Assembly (NCBI GenBank): GCA_964035545.1
Contig: OZ037767.1
Location: 28,873,628-28,937,627, forward strand
Reading direction: 5' to 3'
Source: Bugula neritina
Lineage: Eukaryota; Bryozoa; Gymnolaemata; Cheilostomatida; Bugulidae
DNA: 64,000 nt
In this document: in pieces, positions 37,801 to 64,000 of the stretch
Layout of the letters: each line of letters begins with the position of its first letter
How positions within the stretch are numbered: position 1 is the first letter of the stretch
Position numbers and translations under genes: made by a program
The notes under the pieces: generated by a model
What the model was told of the DNA's origin: nothing
The model's input: only the letters and a program-made list of their open reading frames with translations
Databases searched by the model: none

Positions 37801-38606
37801 TTCATTTTTCCAATGTTTTCTTCGTCTAGCAAATAATGTAGTATTTAAGGTTAACAGATCGTATTTACTCGATTTAATTTCCTATTCAAGTACTCTGGTA
37901 ATTCGGAAATGGTTTTCCTCTAAAAATATTCATTCTCCGTCTAAAGTTTGGAAAATCTGGTTGCTGACGTAAAATATAGAATGACCATTTATTAATTTGT
38001 GAATTGGGCCTATTGATAAGAAGTGTAAGAGAAGTAACTCCCAATTAGTGTATAGCGTACAGTATGTTATGTTACAGAGACCTCTTTGGTGCTGAAGATG
38101 CTAATGGAGAGAGAATAAGACGAATCGACTCGGATGAAGATGATCCTCTTCCATTCAAAAGAGCCAAAGTGAAGACAGAATCCCCTTATGATTTCCTTGG
38201 CCAGTCGGTAAGATTTCACAGATTCTTGTTGTCTACTATACATCTGCTCTGGTATTTTTGCTTTAATGTAACTTACCATGCATATTTTAATGTGTATTTT
38301 ATTTAAATTAGTATGTCTATAAGCAATGTTAGACATAATTATGCATGACTCTATGATAACCCTTTCATTTATAATAGTAAAGAGCACAACCAACATGATC
38401 ATATTAGCTGGTATGTATTAATAGCTTCTAATGTAATATTTGAGGTGTTCCTGTAATGTTGAAAACGCTTCTACTTTTAGACAAACCCACCTTCTACTAC
38501 AAAGTTGGTTCGTTTGAAAAAACGTCAACAAGTCAAGCCAATTGGAGCTTTAGGTATGCTCGGTGACTACAGTTATAGCAGTGAAAGTGGCTCGGATAAT
38601 GAATAA
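34859..38606 (+). CDS. YJU2: YJU2 splicing factor, copy 3 (7 exons, 283 aa)
   Basis: Same family and role as copy 1. Exons: 34859-34882, 35794-35903, 36122-36266, 36598-36732, 36938-37119, 38078-38207, 38481-38606; the sum is 852 nt with an open frame and GT-AG junctions throughout. Exons 1-4 are almost identical to copy 1, and zinc ligands C46, C49, C83 and C86 are kept. Exon 5 differs by several residues ([17 protein letters not shown]). Exon 6 is much more changed and two codons shorter. Exon 7 has lost about 79 codons in frame, joining [12 protein letters not shown] to [20 protein letters not shown]. The product keeps the core and the extreme C-terminus. It looks functional, and it has a different upstream sequence from copy 1. 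Confidence 0.9.
37111..37688 (+). repeat. 34-bp minisatellite carrying the YJU2 exon 5 donor, 17 copies
   Basis: Exactly 17 units of 34 bp (578 bp). Each repeats the last nine exon bases tctaattag, the donor gtatat (a few units have gtgtat), and cctgacctatatag. The true boundary is at 37119/37120. Reading past it gives RYIHS and then a stop, so only the first donor makes YJU2. Confidence 0.97.
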
Positions 38607-40978
38607 ACTCAGCTATATTCATATATTATTACTCTCATAATTTTTTGTTATCACAGACAAAAATTAGCATATTTTGGGAAATAGTATGACATTTATGGAA
38701 TTCAATATGATGTTTCCAAGCTGTTTATTTTTTATAAATGATGTAAATTTGTATAAAAGTGAATTATAATAACAAAATAAAATTTCAACCCATTTGTGAA
38801 CCATGACATTTTGTTACTCAAAAAATGCTAACCTACCAATATTCTTTTAAACACAAAACAGAAAAATCAGATTATAACTTATAAGTTTAATTTTGCTAAC
38901 ATTATATTCAATATTACATTGCACACCATGTAACAGTTTATTATGCTATTCAATATGTAACCACATCACTATAGTTGGTAATATCGCGATATCCCCAATT
39001 GTGCTATAAAGGTGAAATCCAACACCTAATTCCAATAATCATAATGTGGTGGGCTTTTGTTCATTCAGCAACAAAAGAACTCTATTGATAATTGAAGTTA
39101 TCTACTCCCGCGCATGACGACGCTCTTACAAAGTAGGTAAAGGGGGAGCATCTACAATTTCTTCATTTGGTTTCGAGGTTTACGTATTTTTCGTTTTATA
39201 TTTTTATAAAATATTGTTTGATTTAAACTTTGAGTGTTTTATAAAAAGCAATTTGTTATAAAACGGTTGTTGAAATTGAAAACATATGTGTCATGAAAAT
39301 TAGCTCACTATAAAGTTAAGTTCAAGGCCATCTATAGTAGTACGGAGTTTTAACACACAAATTACTTGTACTTGATGTTAGTAAGAATAGGATTTGGTAA
39401 GTAACTGCCCTAAAATTTCATAATTAAATACTTATTTCTAATATATGTGTTAGGCATGCTATTTACAGACTGGTTACAACTTTTAGATTTTATTTACGTG
39501 TCTAATTATATAAAAATGACTAGCCTACTTCTATAGGGTTAGTTTCATTTTAGTTTTAGAGAAGACAATTCCATAAACACGTAGACCTTTTTGCTTGATC
39601 ATAAATAAAAATCTGGCAGTGAAAAAGTTATAATAACTAATATAAAATTGTCTCAAACATATGTCATGTTGACAATTCTTATGTTTTGAAGTTTGCCAAG
39701 ATTATTTAAATTTTTAATTTGTGCAAAGTGATAATTTATTGCCTGTTATGTTATGTAAAATATAAGATTTTGATTTACATAATTTTCATTTTAGATTTAC
39801 TTTTCCAACTACTAAAACTAAAAGTACAATACTATTAGTATTACTATTGTTATTGATGAAATGCTAATAGTAATGCTAGTACTTAATATTTTACTCTTAG
39901 AATTGTGGAGTATTGTTACTATTGTTGTTAGTCAAACTACTGAATTTAAAATGATTTAAAAGCTATAATTTATTGTTATTTACTTATTACTATTGTGAGT
40001 AATAGTATTACCACACTTATTGTTAATGTAGGCTTAAGTTTCACTTTTTCTGTATTTGCATATTAATAAAAAATTATGTTATAGTTAGGTCTGTTGGCTG
40101 CCATCAAATAACCAAGTGGTTCAGCTTGGAATTTAATCTATATAAGTGCTACTACATATCAATTTAAAAAGAGTAAAAAACTCACACAAGTTTTTAGTCA
40201 TTATTTCTGTGAGCACCCTTGGTGGAAAGGGCTAAATACTCATTCCTAGCATCACCAATGGCCGTTACTGGGGTTTAAACGCTCTAGCCCCTAGACCACT
40301 GCTACTCCCTACATGCAAAAAGAGTAGCTCTGAAAATTATTAGTTTAGTTTAGGTAATTGACTTTGGATTAACTCATTCTGTTTTTGCCTAGAGTAAGCA
40401 ACATAATAGATGTAATTGGTTAGTAGCCAATGATTAGCTAATAGGAAATTTGTTCAACTGCTGTTGCCTAGTTTCAAGGGTGACATTGATTTTTAATTTT
40501 AAAACTTATTTATTATTGTTATAAATGTTTATAATATTTATTATTTATTTTGATTGGGATTTTTTATCATTTTGTGATCTATTATACGAATACAAAGTGC
40601 TTAGGATTGATAACTACAGGCCGTTTTATAAGAGTTGTGATGATGGAGCTCATATTACACTTTAACTATTGTTATTGAATTAATTATTAATTTTGCTTGA
40701 TTGTTCTATAAATTTCATTACTTTTAGTATTTAGTTATTGGCCTGTTGGGATGATGATTTAGTTATACATAACTGCGGAATTAGCCTTTAGTAATTAGTT
40801 ACCAGTCTTTTGGGATAATGATTTAGTTATATATAATATTGGTGTAACTGTGGGATTTGGAAGAAAAGGTCAAGATCTCATAATACTTCTTACTTCTAGC
40901 TATGGCAGTTACACTTTCAAACATAGTTTTCACTATTTTTTATTTAGACCTTTGTGAATAGTGGGGTTACTGTATGAC
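38607..40978. other. YJU2 copy 3 3' flank and intergenic region
   Basis: The shared YJU2 3' flank (AATAAA at 38776) continues to about 39341. The rest is AT-rich, with cryptic ttactattgtta repeats around 39810-40050. No coding exon was found before the zinc-finger gene. Confidence 0.5.
40207..40313 (-). repeat. Possible tRNA-derived SINE remnant
   Basis: The minus strand begins with a sequence like a tRNA A box (gtagcagtggtctaggggc followed by tagagcg), as in many tRNA-derived SINEs. A convincing B box and a 3' tail are not visible, so this is tentative. Confidence 0.3.
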
Positions 40979-55357
<14,379 letters not shown>

Positions 55358-58300
55358 TGAATAGCCTATGGGACGGAAGATAGAAAGATATTAAACCCTG
55401 TATATATTAGTAGAAGTCCGCAAGAGTAGATATTGTATTTCATCTGGTGGTGCTAATTAATGCAGCAATCAAATATAACGTTTTTATCTGCTTTTTGTTG
55501 TGTTTTAAAAAGCTGATGTTAGAATAATTTGCCTTTCTCATATTTTATTATTTGCCAGATCACGTTTTGGATTTTAGACAATCACTTAGTCTAGCTTTAG
55601 ATTAATATAATTATGTATTGTTGTACATAGCACATCTGTCCTGTAATCTTATTGTATGTTTACTCTGATATTAGTTTCTAGACTTGAGTAGTTGTGGTGT
55701 ATCGCGTGGGTTTTAGCCAATCATAAAGCATGATGCGCGGTTCTCAAGTTCACCTCTATCTCGAATTCTGTCACATTTTTAATATAACTGTCTAATCTAC
55801 CCTTACTTCTTGCTATTCTGGTGTTACATGTTTCATTATAATCACTTTGTTGAATTTAGAATAAAGTTTATTAAATTAATACATGCATTGCTATGGTCGA
55901 ACATCCAACTATGAAAACGTGTCACTGATGATAAGATAACTCCGTTTTCATCAGATAAGCATTTTCGTAAAAATAATATGATAACTGCAACTATAAGCCA
56001 TATGAGCAAAACATTGTTATTTTGATTATATTATATTCATTGCAGAAAAACTATTTTTCCACAGGTTTTGAAAAGAAATTATTGACTTTATTATTAATTG
56101 GTATCCTTATTGTAGACCGCACAATGAACTGGAAAAGAGTTATTATTTCTAGTTCAGTGAGACCGCAAAACTGTTTAAACAGACAACCCTATCTTTGTTT
56201 TGTCACGTGCGCATGATCATGTGGTTTAGAATTGGTGATAATATTATGTTTCCTGTGTCATTCAATTGCCTTTGGCTTGGGGAGGCTGAATAAAATCTCT
56301 AAAGTTGGACTGATGTAGAATTAGCCGTAATTGTAAGTATCTCCGTAGTATGTAGTATTTTGTAATGTGCTCTATCTATGATGTTTTTCAACATGGTTAT
56401 TTTTACATTGTGATTGTGTGTTTAATTTAGTTTTACTGACAGTTACAATGCCAAACTGAAACTGAATATCATTGAATTTAATTTAAATTAACATTAGTGC
56501 TAGTATTGCCACTAGTATTAGCATAACATTTACTATACTTACCTACTACGTTTACTTACTACACTTTACAATCAGTGTGAGTCACTCACTAAGTGTTACT
56601 AACAGTGACGGTGATGATTAACTGAAAAACTATGACTATGAGTATGAGTATCAGTGTGACTATTGTAATTGTATTAGTATTACTATGACCCAGCATAGTC
56701 ATAGTGGTAGTATGAGTATGGCTATCTTATACGATACCCATATTATCACCATGGAATTGAATGAGTGACACTATCACTATGATTATGGCTATCGCTGTAA
56801 GCAGTTAGTAAGTGCACCACTATCAGTATGTACTATTAGATTAATAATGATCAATGGCCTAAACTTATCTTACTAATACTAATACTAATAGTATTACACA
56901 TTAGGTATACTTATGCTTATAGTTATTAATTAAAGTATCTCAATTCGTAATTGTCATACAGTATAACTATAATGTTGGATACTATTATTAGTAATGACTA
57001 ATTAGTATGTTCACCTCCAATATGTACTTTATCACTATCACAATGAGTATGAATATTGCCATTAATATCAAGATGTTAGATATTAGAATTGGTTTTACTT
57101 TTGATTACCATGTCTATTATGATGGTCACCTCATGCATAAAGTACAGGAATTTCTGAGTTCGTACTTCTTTCTACTATATATATTTTCTCTAAGTGCTTG
57201 AATCATCATTTATGTAACTATTATTTGAGTTTTATTTATTGCCTGTATTATTATATAGCAGTTGGTTTATCTTACAATTGTAAGTGCTACCTTTACCTTA
57301 TAATAGGTGTACATGCAGGACTATGCCGTTGTGTGTAACTACTTGAGTTATTTAACCATTTCTTCTGGCTTACAAATTGTCACTTCTGCCCTCTTTAAAA
57401 AAAGAACATTTAGCTATAAATGGAGTTGTGAATTCTATAGTTAGGATTTTACAGATCTAATTTATACCGAGACATCTTCCAAACTTCTGATTAGCACATT
57501 TCCAGATTGAATTGAAGTCGACTTTGTAGGTTATTGGAGTTGTGTTCCTAACTAGTGGTTAAGAATCAGTAGCAGAGAAAGCAAGAACCTCAGCATTATT
57601 ATTATTATATATTAATTATATTATTATATATTAGTTATATTATTCTATTATTTGTATTATATACTAATTATATTATTATATTATCATTATGACTCTGTAC
57701 ATTACCCATTATAATTATAATTATTAATGTAGTTAGATTATTTAGTTTCATTTTTCATCATTTTCATAGTTATTGTTATTGGGATTATGATAATGATTAA
57801 TTTTTAACTGACGTTGATATTGTGTTTACTTAGTCAATTAGATTTATTAATTTAAGGTTATTCTTTTATAAATTGAAATTAATTGTATTCAGTTGTTTTT
57901 CTCACTCCTGGAGATTTCAGTTCATAGTAATAATTAAATTGCTTAGCTTAGTAAATAAAATTATAATAAGTAAATTTCAAGTTGTTATATTGTTATGCTT
58001 CAAGCAGGGCTTCAACATGCTCATAAAAATCCTCAACTTCTATGCTTGTAACAGTTGATAACTTCAACTGCATTGCATTATAACTAAATGTTGGTAGTTT
58101 GTGTAATACAGTTTAACCTTGACTTAAAGTATTCAAGTTATGCCATAAATAGAACAAAATGATTTATTATGATGGTAACATACAGTTAAACCTTACGTGG
58201 TTCAAAAATAGAGCTGGCATTTTTTGATGAAGTTGTTCTAAAAATAACAAATCATATTTACAAAATACTTATAATTCTATCATTATACAAGTAAATTAAA

Positions 58301-58412
58301 TAGCATATTTATTTATGTACTTGTTAGGTGTGTGTATTTCCTTTCTATAAGTATAATTATGTGTGTATTTGCGTAATAGGTATTGATTTTCCATGATTAG
58401 GTATAAGATAAC
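55358..58412. other. Intergenic between zinc-finger gene and transporter
   Basis: This begins with the 3' UTR of the zinc-finger gene, with AATAAA at 55860-55865. From about 56470 to 57010 there is cryptic repeat of tatgagtatcagt and tactaata words. Poly-AT blocks lie at 57600-57730. I see no gene. The transporter promoter should lie near 58300-58400, but no core element is clear. Confidence 0.45.
55860..55865 (+). terminator. AATAAA signal, zinc-finger gene
   Basis: AATAAA about 500 bp after the stop codon and the best candidate poly(A) signal in this 3' UTR. Confidence 0.4.
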
Positions 58413-61400
58413 ATGGCAGTCAGTCCCTTAAAGCGAGGCTTCAATGCGTTGTTCAGGCTGAAGACTGTAGACTATGATAATGTTGAGCAGACTAAACTGG
58501 ATCGCTGCCTCAACACCCTCGACCTCACAGCTTTAGGTTTGTTCTCACCTCTAATTCACTCAGTCAGTGTATATACAGATAACTATTAGTGTATGTACAG
58601 ATAACTACTATGTATACACAGATAACTACTAGTGTATGTACAGATAACTACTAATGTATGTACAGATAACTACTAGTGTATATACAGATAACTACTAGTG
58701 TATGTACAGATAACTACTAGTCACTAGTGTATGTACAGATAACTACTAGTGTATGTACAGATAACTACTAGTGTATGTACAGATAACTACTAGTGTATGT
58801 GCAGATAACTACTAGTGTATGTACAGGTAACTACTAGTGTATGTACAGATAACTACTAGTGTATATACAGATAACTACTAGTGTATATACAGATAACTAC
58901 TAATGTATGTACAGGTAACTACTAGTGTATCCATACTACTACAGGTATAGGCAGTACTCTAGGGGCGGGGATCTATGTCGTAGCTGGACAAGTAGCCAAA
59001 GAACATTCCGGGCCCTCCGTTGTCATATCTTTCTTCATAGCTGCGGTGGCCTCAGTGTTTGCAGGTATTTATAGACCTTTGTGTTGAATTTATAGAGCTT
59101 TGTGTTGAATTTATAGAGCTTTGTGTTGAATTTATAGAGCTTTAAAACCCATAACCAATATTTAAAGTATTGTTAATAATTTTAGAGCTTCGAATAAGGA
59201 ATTTCATGGTGCTCATTTATTGATATCAAATTACATGATGTTCACTGCCCATACTCAAAGTATAGTTACTAACTTGTTATTGTTGTTTCAGGGCTATGCT
59301 ATGCAGAGTTTGGGGCTAGGGTACCAAAGACCGGCTCAGCATATGTATACACGTATGTGACGGTTGGGGAGTTCCTTGCATTCATCATTGGCTGGAACCT
59401 CATCTTAGAATATGTCATTGGTGTGTGATATGCAACATTCTAGTGCCTGTGATTTTTACTCCTGTACAGGGGGGGGGAGTGTACCCTCACATATAATCGC
59501 CCCTTACTATGTGCTAACTTGTCCTGTATCTTAGTGTGTTTATTACAGGTACAGCCAGCGTGGCCAGTGCCTGGTCTCACTACTTCGACTCTCTAATTGA
59601 GAATAAAATCAGTAATTTCTTCAACGAGACGATGCCTATTCACGTTGACTTCTTGGGTCCATATCCCGACTTCTTTGCCTTCGCCATCTCTCTACTATTA
59701 GCAAGTGAGAGTTTATCTGCTTTGTTCTTCGGTGCTTGTTTCTAGTTGCTTATTCAGTAGTTTAAGTAAATGTTGTTCATGTTTTCAGTACAGTAACAAA
59801 TTATCTCCATTTTATATATCTAGAATCAAAGGAATGACAACTTCAGATTATATTCACTTTTATATTAGTAAACTCTGAAAATAGTATAAGTATATGTATA
59901 TCAAGTGAATCTTTCACCCAATAAAATTTATTTAAGTTAAGTTATTCTTCCCTGTTTGCATATGTCTGTGTGAATTGACAGTCACATGTCCTCACACTAG
60001 TATAACACGACTGCGTTCTCTTCCAGTTATCCTAGCTATCGGGGTGAAGGAATCCACCACCTTCAACAACATCTTCACTGGTGTCAATCTGCTGGTGGTA
60101 CTCTACGCCGTCATTTGTGGTGCTTTCAAGGCCAATGGGGAGAACTGGGCCCTCCCTCCACACACCTCCTATGATACGGTACTGGGAATAATATTGTGGT
60201 TATTGTTGTAGTATGTTATTGTTACTATGAAAACTTTCGGTTGGATAGCTCATGTTTCTGCTGGACTGAAAAGATTATCTGCTACTCAACATTGTAGCGA
60301 GTCTTGTATACAATAAATATATATGTGATACTATGCATCATGATCCCACAGTATACTGCTAATATCATACATGTAATTCTACAGTCTAATGCTGCTGTAC
60401 ACAGTTTATCTGACTGGTTGCTTATAAGCCTATGTCTTGCTACAATGACTTCTGCTGCATATTTACACGTTTTTCTCTTTTCTAATTGGGTAAATCTTTG
60501 TAACACAGAAAACACATACATACGTAACGGATGAAGGAGGTTTCGTTCCATTCGGCTTCTCGGAGATGTTAGCTGGAGCCTCGACTTGTTTCTACGCATT
60601 TGTTGGCTTTGATGCTATAGCTACTACAGGTATTATGTGCTATAGCTGCTATAGGTAATATGTGCTATAGCTGCTACAGGTAATATGTGTTATAGCTACT
60701 ACAGGTATTATGTGTTATAGTATGTATGTACAATAGTATGTATATAGTAGAAAACAACAGGTCATATACATACGAGTAAATACTCTGTATATTTAGGAGA
60801 GGAAGTCAAGAATCCCCAGAAAGCCATTCCAATCAGCATTATAACCTCTCTAATAAGCTGCTGCCTTGCCTACTGCAGTGTGTCCATCATACTGACACTG
60901 ATGGTGCCGTACTACAACATGGACCACGACGCCCCCCTACCACTAGCGTTCAAGGCCGTGGGCTATCCAGTCGCACAGTGGATTATAGCTATAGGTTCGT
61001 AACAGACTTACAGGAAACAACACTGACATGATTAGGTAGCAGGTTTTCTAAGTCTGAAAGATATGATAGAGCACATATATTGAGATTATCAGATGCCCTT
61101 TTTTAAAACTGATTTTCTTACTTCTAATCTTAACTCCATAATTTTTTTATAAACAGCTGTTTTTGTATCCGCAAAACTATATTCTTGGTACTCATGACCC
61201 AAATATAGGTTAGGCCTCAAGTTCAACTGCAGCTTTCAATTGCTCAAACTGAAGGTTAAAGTGTCGTTGGGGGGGGGGGGGGGGTGGAAAGCTCAAAATC
61301 TTTTGATATCGAAGCTGGGCAAGAATAGGGCACAGTTCTTCAGACCTCTCCACATCTCAATCATGTCAGAGTGTAAGGAGTGTAGGGGATATAGAGGGGG

Positions 61401-63247
61401 TATACAGTGTAGGGGTTCAGAGTGTAGTGAATTATTTCCTTCTGTAATATTTCCAGGTGCTATCGCTGGGCTCTCTACAAGTCTGCTAGGTGCGATGTTC
61501 CCTCTGCCTCGTATTCTATACGCCATGGCATCTGATGGTCTCATCTTCAGGTGGCTGGCCACCATCAATCCCAGATTCAAAACTCCGTTTATCGCCACTC
61601 TTCTTTCTGGACTGTTTGCAGGTCTGTTTGTTTGATGTAATATTTCATAGCCTGAAGTACTTAGTAACACGAGTATATAACTCCTGCCTGTTTTCTATAA
61701 ATCAGTATAGTTCTGATCTCGTGTTTTGTAGGTGCCATGGCTTTAATATTTGCCTTGACTGAGTTGGTAGACATGATGTCTATAGGGACCCTCATGGCGT
61801 ATACACTAGTTGCATGCAGTGTGCTGCTGCTAAGGTAAACGCCTATAAGTCTATAAGTACTCATTATATATTTATATCTATCAAAAGGGAACCTTTATTG
61901 ATACATTCTGGATGTCAAGAAGTTGAATTCAAGTATTAAATATTGGACTTCTTTTCATTTATTTTGAATGCTCTGATATAATGCTTTTTCTTCTTTTCCA
62001 ATTTTGTAAAAAGAGAAATCAGCTGATATTTTATGCTCATACAATTGGTAGGAGTTGTTTGCTTGAAAGTTGACAAATCTATGTTATATATAATGATCTA
62101 CTGCAAGCCTCTCTTTGAAACTGTTCTTTTATCTTTGCTATAGATACAAAGCAGACGATACAGTCATAGATAGCCCCGGTGATGCATCAGAGAGACATCC
62201 TACCAAACATACTCAACGAATAGTAGCTTATTGTATTGTTGGCATGGGTAAGTGCAAGACCCAAGGCTAAATTAAATCACATACTTGCGCTGCTTTTGCA
62301 TCCTAGTAAATAAGTCTCTTAAACAGTAATTCAATAAAATCATGTTTAATCTTGTATTCTATGAGAATAATAATAGTAATTGCTACTTTTTTCATAAATT
62401 TAATTTAGTTTATGGTTTTGAATTTGTTTGTAAAAAAGTATAGGTGGTGGAGTAGAGAGGTGAACTGGTGAACTAGATTTGACGTTTTTGTTTTCGTTGG
62501 TAAATGATTTAATGGCAATGCTTTAATATAATAGAGAAATTTGGCCACCTTTTGCAGCCGGTTTCGCTATCCTCATGGGAATTGCGGTGATGGTGGCAGG
62601 CCTGGACGTGCTGCCTGTGCCCAATGTCTACTATATCTGGCTGCTGCTTGGAGTAGGCGTTATTGGAGTTGTGGCCCTGCTCGTTGTCATATACAGACAA
62701 CCACAGAACCAGCAGGCCTGTACCTTCAAAGTACCATTCCTACCAATAGTATCAGCTCTCAGCATCTCCATCAATATCATACTCATGTTGAAGTTGTCTT
62801 CTGCTACATGGATACGATTCGGAGTCTGGATGGCCATAGGTATGGTGTAATGAATATCTGTGATAACATAACTGATACATCTGTATATATCAATGTTGAT
62901 AAAATTGCATAAGTTAATGAATTGGTGTGTAATATTGTCCTTAGTTGTTAGAAATTATCTCATTAAGAACAGATTACTCCTATTGTGATAAATGGGAACG
63001 CCATGGATAAACTGATCATGGCTAGTGTTATACAATATAAACTCATTTAAATATACGGCTCTTCTAATGAAGGCATCAACTGTTTAGTTGGATTGCACAT
63101 CATGACATGTATTTCTTCTATGCAGGGTTTGCTGTGTATTTTGGGTATGGAGTATGGAAGAGCAGTGAACGTCAAGTGAACGGAGAGTATCGTTCTCTAA
63201 TCAACCATCGAGAGTCGAGCAAATCCTCAGCCGAGGACAGTGATTAA
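58413..63247 (+). CDS. Cationic amino-acid transporter, SLC7 CAT group (12 exons, 591 aa)
   Basis: Exons: 58413-58536, 58945-59064, 59292-59420, 59549-59704, 60027-60178, 60509-60629, 60797-60994, 61457-61621, 61732-61834, 62144-62247, 62558-62839, 63126-63247; 1776 nt in frame. This is a plasma-membrane uniporter-type carrier for arginine, lysine and ornithine in its family; the substrate is inferred here. The start [17 protein letters not shown] is followed by [20 protein letters not shown] (TM1), [20 protein letters not shown] and [20 protein letters not shown]. That last block is the CAT signature near residues 257-274. [20 protein letters not shown] follows. The pattern of about 14 hydrophobic segments and the C-terminal [15 protein letters not shown] block also match CATs. 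An extracellular NET glycosylation site lies in exon 4. The length is close to that of animal CATs (about 590-660 aa). The paralogue (SLC7A1-4 or 14) is not assigned. Confidence 0.93.
58569..58928. repeat. 22-bp minisatellite filling transporter intron 1, about 16 copies
   Basis: Units of actagtgtatgtacagataa plus ct, some with tacaggtaact. The array starts about 32 bp after the exon 1 donor and runs almost to the exon 2 acceptor (58944), so it makes up nearly the whole intron. Several units contain an acag|gtaact string that resembles splice-site sequence. Confidence 0.93.
59072..59143. repeat. Short tandem repeat after transporter exon 2
   Basis: About three copies of tttatagagctttgtgttgaa, starting within ten bases of the exon 2 donor. 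Confidence 0.75.
60614..60713 (+). repeat. 25-bp tandem repeat duplicating the exon 6 splice donor, 4 copies
   Basis: Four 25-bp units. The first is the end of exon 6 (gctatagctactacag) plus nine intron bases (gtattatgt). The next three repeat exon end and donor with few changes (atag|gtaata, acag|gtaata, acag|gtatta). The true boundary is 60629/60630; reading on meets TAA in the second unit. Confidence 0.92.
61269..61284. repeat. Poly-G run of 16 in transporter intron 7
   Basis: An uninterrupted run of 16 G, unusual in this AT-rich sequence. It could also hide a length error in the assembly. Confidence 0.9.
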
Positions 63248-64000
63248 CAATCGTCAATTAAACATTCATAATTATGACACATGTTGCATAATTTCATACA
63301 TATTTTATGTGCAATAGCAAGTAAATTAATTTTTTTATTATAGTTCAATTTTATTTTGGTATCGTAAGAAGTTGTATATATTACTATTGAGTAGCATCTA
63401 TAAACTATTGCACACCATTTCTACTGCAGTATTGCCAAGTTCAATGTTTGTTGCATTATGCTATTGATTTCCATATTTTGTTATCAACATACTCGATTCT
63501 TGAACTTCTATTTTGTTAGAAGAGAAAGCGTTTCCTTGCCTACTATACAATAATATCGATTTTTATTTCAATGTCCTTTTGTCAGCAAGTGATTAAAATC
63601 TTATTATTGAGTTTAAGAATTATTTTTGTACTTCAGCTGCCAGCTGCATGTTGAGCTTTTTCTATCTCTTCCAATCATCGCAGTAAGTAGTAGGTGCCTT
63701 TCTCCTGCCGTCTTGATATTTTGAGAAATATTTATTCCACTATGTTCTATCTAATTAGGAATTTTGTATTGTTGCTAAATCGGTTGATAATAAATCACTT
63801 CGAATATTGTCACTGTGTTTTTACAATGTGATGTGTGAAAGTAAATGTCTGCTCATTTACAGATATTATTAACACATGGCTATGAGTTATAGATTATTTG
63901 CTCTAACACTGGTACCTGTGTGCTGGAGTTATGTTACTAAACAAAGTCATGTTTTTAATGATTTGGGAGGGGAGTTGGCTGCAGATGGCAATGTAAGCAC
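63248..64000. other. Transporter 3' UTR and flank
   Basis: No further gene is seen. AATAAA at 63789-63794 is a possible distal poly(A) signal for the transporter. Confidence 0.45.

Noticed and set aside
40207-40313. Functional tRNA gene
   Set aside because: Only an A-box-like start; no B box, cloverleaf or terminator can be built. At most a SINE remnant.

Overview
This AT-rich window comes from a nuclear animal genome. Genes are split by many short GT-AG introns, use AATAAA signals and sit among hAT-type and non-LTR transposon sequence. The small introns, compact genes and gene set suggest a non-vertebrate, possibly early-branching animal such as a sponge; I cannot fix the species from the sequence. 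Exon models below were built by hand from splice sites, reading phase and family similarity. For every multi-exon gene the exon lengths sum to an uninterrupted reading frame.

Layout. (1) 937-7691, minus: LSG1, the circularly permuted GTPase of 60S ribosome maturation, in 14 exons. A GATC-rich inverted-repeat element lies in its first intron. (2) 8.7-9.3 kb: a truncated non-LTR reverse transcriptase. (3) 11.5-15.1 kb, plus: splicing factor YJU2 (CCDC94), copy 1, complete in 7 exons. (4) 15.7-28.2 kb: a mosaic of broken pieces of the neighbouring genes. It holds one exon of the downstream zinc-finger gene interrupted by a 2.2-kb hAT-like inverted-repeat element, an inverted YJU2 scrap, an internally deleted YJU2 exon 6, a 3' half of YJU2 (copy 2) and a 242-bp LSG1 piece. 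A small two-CCCH-finger gene followed by a decayed RING finger lies among them. (5) 29111-32157: a full-length, apparently intact hAT transposon with 8-bp target duplications and a two-exon BED/DDE transposase. (6) 34.9-38.6 kb, plus: YJU2 copy 3, complete but with a shorter C-terminus. (7) 40.98-55.36 kb, plus: a 20-exon, about 1394-residue protein with seven zinc fingers and a separate Cys-rich module, not recognised as a named family. (8) 58.4-63.2 kb, plus: a 12-exon cationic amino-acid transporter of the SLC7 CAT group.

Themes. The segment has been repeatedly duplicated, inverted and invaded by transposons, with LSG1, YJU2 and the zinc-finger gene all leaving fragments between the intact copies. 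Minisatellites sit tightly against splice junctions. In two unrelated genes (YJU2 and the transporter) the tandem unit contains the exon end plus its 5' splice site, so the donor itself has been multiplied up to 17 times. YJU2 copies 1 and 3 are nearly identical in introns but clearly different in exon 6, which points to gene conversion or selection. The intact genes have housekeeping roles (ribosome export and recycling, pre-mRNA splicing, amino-acid uptake) and show no common pathway.
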